Shown one piece after another: positions 6,317-9,031 of a stretch of 9,031 nucleotides of DNA (position 1 is the stretch's first letter; every line of letters starts with the position of its first letter). This stretch comes from Oscillospiraceae bacterium. Lineage in GTDB: Bacteria > Bacillota > Clostridia > Oscillospirales > Oscillospiraceae. The position numbers and the translations under genes are program-made. The stretch covers positions 1 through 9,031 of the forward strand of contig JAFZQQ010000242.1 of NCBI GenBank assembly GCA_017620315.1, in the 5' to 3' direction. Below the pieces are notes generated by a model that searched no databases, was not told the DNA's origin, and saw nothing but the letters and a program-made list of their open reading frames with translations.

Positions 6317-7033
6317 CTACCGGGCTGTGCGACCGAGATAGGCCTCAGCGATCTTCGGATCCTTCAAAAGCTCCCTGCCGGGGCCGGTCATGGTGATCCT
6401 GCCCTGCTCGAGCACATACGCGTTGTCCGCAACGGAAAGCGCCTTGAGCGCGTTTTGCTCCACGAGCAGGATCGTCTTGCCCATCGCCTTGATTTCCTTT
6501 ATCGTATCGAAGATCGTGTTGACCAGCAGCGGGGCGAGTCCCAGAGAGGGTTCGTCGAGCATGATGAGGTCGGGCGCGGACATGATGCCGCGGCCCATGG
6601 CGAGCATCTGCTGCTCGCCGCCCGAAAGCGTTCCCGCGATCTGCTCCCTGCGCTCCTCAAGGCGCGGGAATATCTCATACACGCGCTTGAGGTCGCGCTC
6701 GATCCCGTCCTTGTCGCTGCGAAGATACGCGCCGAGGCGAAGGTTTTCATAGGTGGTCAGATTGGCGAAGATCAACCGCCCCTCCGGCACCTGGCAAATA
6801 CCCTGCTTTACGATTTTGTTTGCCATGGTCGGCAGCTTTTCGCCGCGGAAGCGAATCTCACCGGAACGGTACTTGACGATACCGGAAATCGCGTTCATCA
6901 TGGAGGACTTTCCGGCGCCGTTGGAGCCGATCATTGAAACGATCTGTCCCTCCTCCACGTCGAGGGAAATGCCTTTGAGCGCGTGGATACCGCCGTAATA
7001 GACATTAAGGTCACGGATCTCAAGCATTGACAT
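6317..7033 (-). CDS. livF: Branched-chain amino acid (HAAT family) ABC transporter ATP-binding protein LivF
   Basis: 238 aa, the usual LivF length. One of the two ATPases that drive import through the LivH/LivM channel, on the inner face of the membrane. Motifs: Walker A GSNGAGKSS (36-44), Q-loop Gln81 in GICQVPEGRLIF, signature LSGGEQQ (136-142), Walker B LIMLDEP (156-162), and LVEQN (190-194), where Gln replaces the switch His, a hallmark of LivF. The frame extends to 7111, but the extra residues are an arginine-rich shadow of livG; GGAGG (7047-7043) lies 9 nt before the ATG at 7033, with a less well spaced alternative ATG at 7027. The gene overlaps the livG end by 14 nt. Substrate specificity (Leu/Ile/Val, other amino acids, amides or urea) cannot be read from the ATPase. 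Confidence 0.93.
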   Translation of the reverse strand: MSMLEIRDLNVYYGGIHALKGISLDVEEGQIVSMIGSNGAGKSSMMNAISGIVKYRSGEIRFRGEKLPTMANKIVKQGICQVPEGRLIFANLTTYENLRLGAYLRSDKDGIERDLKRVYEIFPRLEERREQIAGTLSGGEQQMLAMGRGIMSAPDLIMLDEPSLGLAPLLVNTIFDTIKEIKAMGKTILLVEQNALKALSVADNAYVLEQGRITMTGPGRELLKDPKIAEAYLGRTAR

Positions 7034-7910
7034 CGGCGTCTTCCTCCTTTCCGAGGTAGGCTTCGATGACCTCGGGATTCTGCTGGATCTCCGCGGGCGT
7101 ACCCTCGGCAAGCGGTTTGCCGAAGTTCAGCACAAACACACGGTCGGACACGTTCATCACGAGATCCATGTGGTGCTCGATGATCAGCACCGTCAGATCA
7201 AAACGGTCGCGTATCTCACGGATCAACCCCATCAGCACCTGGGTTTCTTCGGGGTTCATTCCGGCAGCCGGCTCGTCGAGCAGCAGAAGCTTCGGGTCCG
7301 TCGCCAGAGCGCGCGCGATCTCCAGCTTGCGCTGCTGACCGTAGGGCAGATTGACGGCGATCATGTCCTTATACTGCCAAATGCCCATGAACTTCAAAAG
7401 CTCTTCCGTCTTTTCGCGCAGCGCCTTTTCCTGATAATAATACTTTGTCAGCCATTTGGGGCCGACCTTCAGGCGCCACAGAGACTGGAAAATGTTGTAG
7501 TCCGCGTTCGCGTGGCAGGCTGTAAGCACGTTGTTGTAAACCGTTTCGCTTTTGAAAAGGCGAATATTCTGGAACGTGCGCGCCATACCGCGGGACATGA
7601 TTTCGTAGGGCTTTTTGTGGATAGGATGCACCGCCGTCTCGCGTATGTCGTCCTTAATGATGTCCTCACCCTGACCGACGACCGTCCCGTTGAAAATAAC
7701 GCGGCCCTCCGTAAGCGCATAAACGCCCGTTATGAGGTTGAAGATGGTGGTCTTGCCCGCGCCGTTCGGACCGATCAGCGCGAAAATCTCGCCCTTTTTG
7801 ATCTTGAACGAAACGTCACCCACGGCGGTCAGTCCGCCGAATCGCTTTGTGACGTGCCACAATTCAAGCACAACGTTCGGATCCCAATCCGGAAAAACAA
7901 CGTCCTTCAC
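7020..7910 (-). CDS. livG: Branched-chain amino acid (HAAT family) ABC transporter ATP-binding protein LivG
   Basis: 296 aa, longer than the common ~255 aa LivG. Motifs: Walker [10 protein letters not shown] (47-55), Q-loop Gln114 in [10 protein letters not shown], signature [10 protein letters not shown] (188-197), Walker B LLLLDEP (208-214), switch His246 in IIEHHMD, and the LivG-type C-terminus with EAYLG (283-287). The extra length is an N-terminal extension ([12 protein letters not shown]) and a charged insertion at about 78-104, between the first beta-strands and the Q-loop. The start is GTG (7910-7908), overlapping the livM stop as GTGA, with GAGGGGG 7 nt upstream; no better ATG exists. 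The overlap implies translational coupling with livM. It pairs with LivF as the ATPase heterodimer. Confidence 0.92.
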   Translation of the reverse strand: MKDVVFPDWDPNVVLELWHVTKRFGGLTAVGDVSFKIKKGEIFALIGPNGAGKTTIFNLITGVYALTEGRVIFNGTVVGQGEDIIKDDIRETAVHPIHKKPYEIMSRGMARTFQNIRLFKSETVYNNVLTACHANADYNIFQSLWRLKVGPKWLTKYYYQEKALREKTEELLKFMGIWQYKDMIAVNLPYGQQRKLEIARALATDPKLLLLDEPAAGMNPEETQVLMGLIREIRDRFDLTVLIIEHHMDLVMNVSDRVFVLNFGKPLAEGTPAEIQQNPEVIEAYLGKEEDADVNA

Positions 7911-8857
7911 GTCTGCGCCCCCTCTCCCGAGGCTGCTCCGCTGTCCGGAGGCAGATCCTTTTTCTTTCCGCCGAAAAGTCTTCCGATCGCACTGAAAAGC
8001 TTATCGACAGGCAGCTCCTTGCCGCCCATAAGCCCCTTCGGGCGGACGATCATGATGATAATGACCGCAAGTCCGTAGAAAACCAGGCGCCAGTCGCCCA
8101 CCGCGCGCAGCAGCTCCGGCAAGGCGCAAAGCAGCACAGTTCCGAGCACGGAACCCGTGATCGATCCCATGCCTCCGAAGATGACCATGATGGTATATTC
8201 GGTGGACTTTGTCATCAGAAACATCTTCGGCTGCAAGTATCCGAAATAGTGCGCCAGCATTCCGCCGGCTATGCCCGCGTACAGGGCGGACATGCACATT
8301 GCGAGCATCTTGGAGCGGAACGTGTTGATGCCGCTCATCTGCGCCGCCAACTCGTCCTCGCGCACGGCGAGCATATTGCGTCCGTGCTTGGACTTCATCA
8401 GCAGCGCCGTCGCCGTCAGGAAAAAGGCGACGATGATAAGAGCGCTTAAAAACGTCGTGTGCAGGGGAATGCTCGCGATACCCTTCGCGCCGTCGAGCAG
8501 GAAGTCCTTACCCCCGACCTTCCATGAAAGCTGCAGATTGTTGAACACCAGACGTATCGCCTCGCCGACGCCGAGGGTGGCGATGCAGAAATAGTCCCCC
8601 TTCAGTCCCAGCGTGATCTTGCCGAGGCCCGCGCCGAGCAGCATGGATACAAGGCCGGCAATGATCAGCGCCAGCCAGTACGGCAGTCCGAAGGACATCG
8701 TGCAGATAACGGAGACGTAGGCGCCGATGCAAACGAAGCCCGCGTGCCCGAAGGAAAACATTCCCGTATAGCCCGTCAGGATAGAGAGGCCGAGCACGAT
8801 CAGCAGCGTATAGCAGGACTGGATGAGGATGCCCTCGATATAATACCAGCTAAACAT
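7907..8857 (-). CDS. livM: Branched-chain amino acid (HAAT family) ABC transporter permease LivM
   Basis: 316 aa integral membrane permease, forming the channel with LivH. Hydrophobic segments are seen at about 8-30, 38-58, 60-82, 133-154, 183-205, 221-247 and 257-272. Family motifs: [13 protein letters not shown] (29-41), [12 protein letters not shown] (85-96), [14 protein letters not shown] (164-177; the EAA-like cytoplasmic loop that contacts the ATPase), [16 protein letters not shown] (225-240), and RPKGLMGG (272-279). The C-terminus is a hydrophilic Lys/Pro/Gly/Ser-rich tail (about 296-316) past the conserved domain, probably cytoplasmic. The start ATG at 8857 is 15 nt after the livH stop; an AAGGGGG site 10 nt upstream or a closer GGAG could serve as ribosome binding site. 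Confidence 0.93.
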   Translation of the reverse strand: MFSWYYIEGILIQSCYTLLIVLGLSILTGYTGMFSFGHAGFVCIGAYVSVICTMSFGLPYWLALIIAGLVSMLLGAGLGKITLGLKGDYFCIATLGVGEAIRLVFNNLQLSWKVGGKDFLLDGAKGIASIPLHTTFLSALIIVAFFLTATALLMKSKHGRNMLAVREDELAAQMSGINTFRSKMLAMCMSALYAGIAGGMLAHYFGYLQPKMFLMTKSTEYTIMVIFGGMGSITGSVLGTVLLCALPELLRAVGDWRLVFYGLAVIIIMIVRPKGLMGGKELPVDKLFSAIGRLFGGKKKDLPPDSGAASGEGAQT

Positions 8858-8872
8858 ATCTCCAGCACCCCC

Positions 8873-9031
8873 TTACGCCTTGTCTTCCACGACCTTGCCC
8901 ATCAGGCCAGAGGGCTTGATGACCAGAACAAGGATCAGAAGCGCATACACAAACCGATCACGAAGGTTGGAGTTTATCGAAGCGACAAATATCTCCATAA
9001 TGCCCAGCAGCAGGGAGCCGACTATGGCTCC
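8873..9031 (-). CDS. livH: Branched-chain amino acid (HAAT family) ABC transporter permease LivH, C-terminal 52 residues; enters from right edge
   Basis: The reverse frame is open from the window edge to TAA at 8875-8873, giving 52 residues. It begins GAIVGSLLLGIMEIFVAS, continues with a hydrophobic segment (FVYALLILVLVI), and ends KPSGLMGKVVEDKA. The G-x-hydrophobic-G-x-hydrophobic-LG stretch and the hydrophobic-KPSGLMG ending are typical of LivH. The position immediately upstream of livM, with a 15-nt gap, matches the standard livHMGF order. The rest of the gene, any livK and the operon promoter are outside the window. Confidence 0.85.
   Translation of the reverse strand, partial: GAIVGSLLLGIMEIFVASINSNLRDRFVYALLILVLVIKPSGLMGKVVEDKA

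Noticed and set aside
7034..7111. N-terminal extension of LivF by 26 residues (start at 7111)
   Set aside because: The extra residues are Arg/Pro-rich and lie wholly within livG; GGAGG 9 nt before 7033 and normal LivF length favour the shorter form.
7170..8078. Plus-strand open frame opposite livG and the end of livM
   Set aside because: Shadow of livG with no protein-like motifs. It spans the livM-livG junction, as expected for an accidental frame.
1..9031. Defence system, mobile element, CRISPR array, tRNA or riboswitch
   Set aside because: I looked on both strands and found no repeat array, transposase/integrase-like product, tRNA cloverleaf or conserved leader; all substantial open frames are accounted for by metabolic and transport genes.

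Overview
The window reads as chromosomal DNA of a GC-rich anaerobic Firmicute, most likely a gut-type Clostridia (Oscillospiraceae/Christensenellales-like). This rests on protein flavour (an XRE regulator with a TPR-like tail, a RocB-type M20 peptidase, a clostridial-style type I glutamine synthetase), strong GGAGG-type ribosome binding sites and GC-rich third codon positions. It is an inference; no rRNA or other phylogenetic marker is present. Coding density is high and the longest gap between genes is about 206 bases. I see no tRNA, rRNA, CRISPR array, transposase, integrase or phage gene.

Left block (1-2117, minus strand): a two-gene carbohydrate/ester operon. A sigma-A-type promoter (2089-2117) reads into a type-B carboxylesterase (694-2049), whose TGA stop overlaps the ATG of a GH31-family glycosidase (1-697). 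The glycosidase leaves the window on the left with only its N-terminal part visible. Translationally coupled esterase plus glycosidase suggests removal of ester groups and sugars from one glycan or glycoside.

Centre (2050-3063): a divergent, plus-strand XRE-family regulator of 258 aa (2256-3032). The divergent intergenic region holds two short palindromes with the same AACC/GGTT half-site, one just downstream of the regulator's likely -10 box. They are candidate operators for auto-regulation and for control of the esterase operon. A perfect 10-bp hairpin (3038-3063) lies between the convergent regulator and peptidase genes.

Right block (3088-9031, minus strand): an amino-acid uptake and nitrogen-assimilation cluster. 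In transcription order it is livH (partial, entering from the right edge), livM, livG (GTG start), livF, glnA and a RocB-type M20 peptidase. The liv genes are overlapping or tightly packed. glnA follows after a 60-nt AT-rich spacer, and the peptidase after a 97-nt spacer containing a perfect 15-bp hairpin. The set would couple import of amino acids or related amides with glutamine synthesis and release of amino acids from N-acyl or peptide substrates. No periplasmic-type binding protein (livK) is in view; it could lie beyond the right edge.

Most of the window is conventional. The items worth a second look are the esterase without a canonical catalytic Glu, the palindrome pair in the divergent promoter region, the altered ammonia-site loop of GlnA, the unusual hairpin between glnA and the peptidase, and the liv-glnA-rocB linkage.
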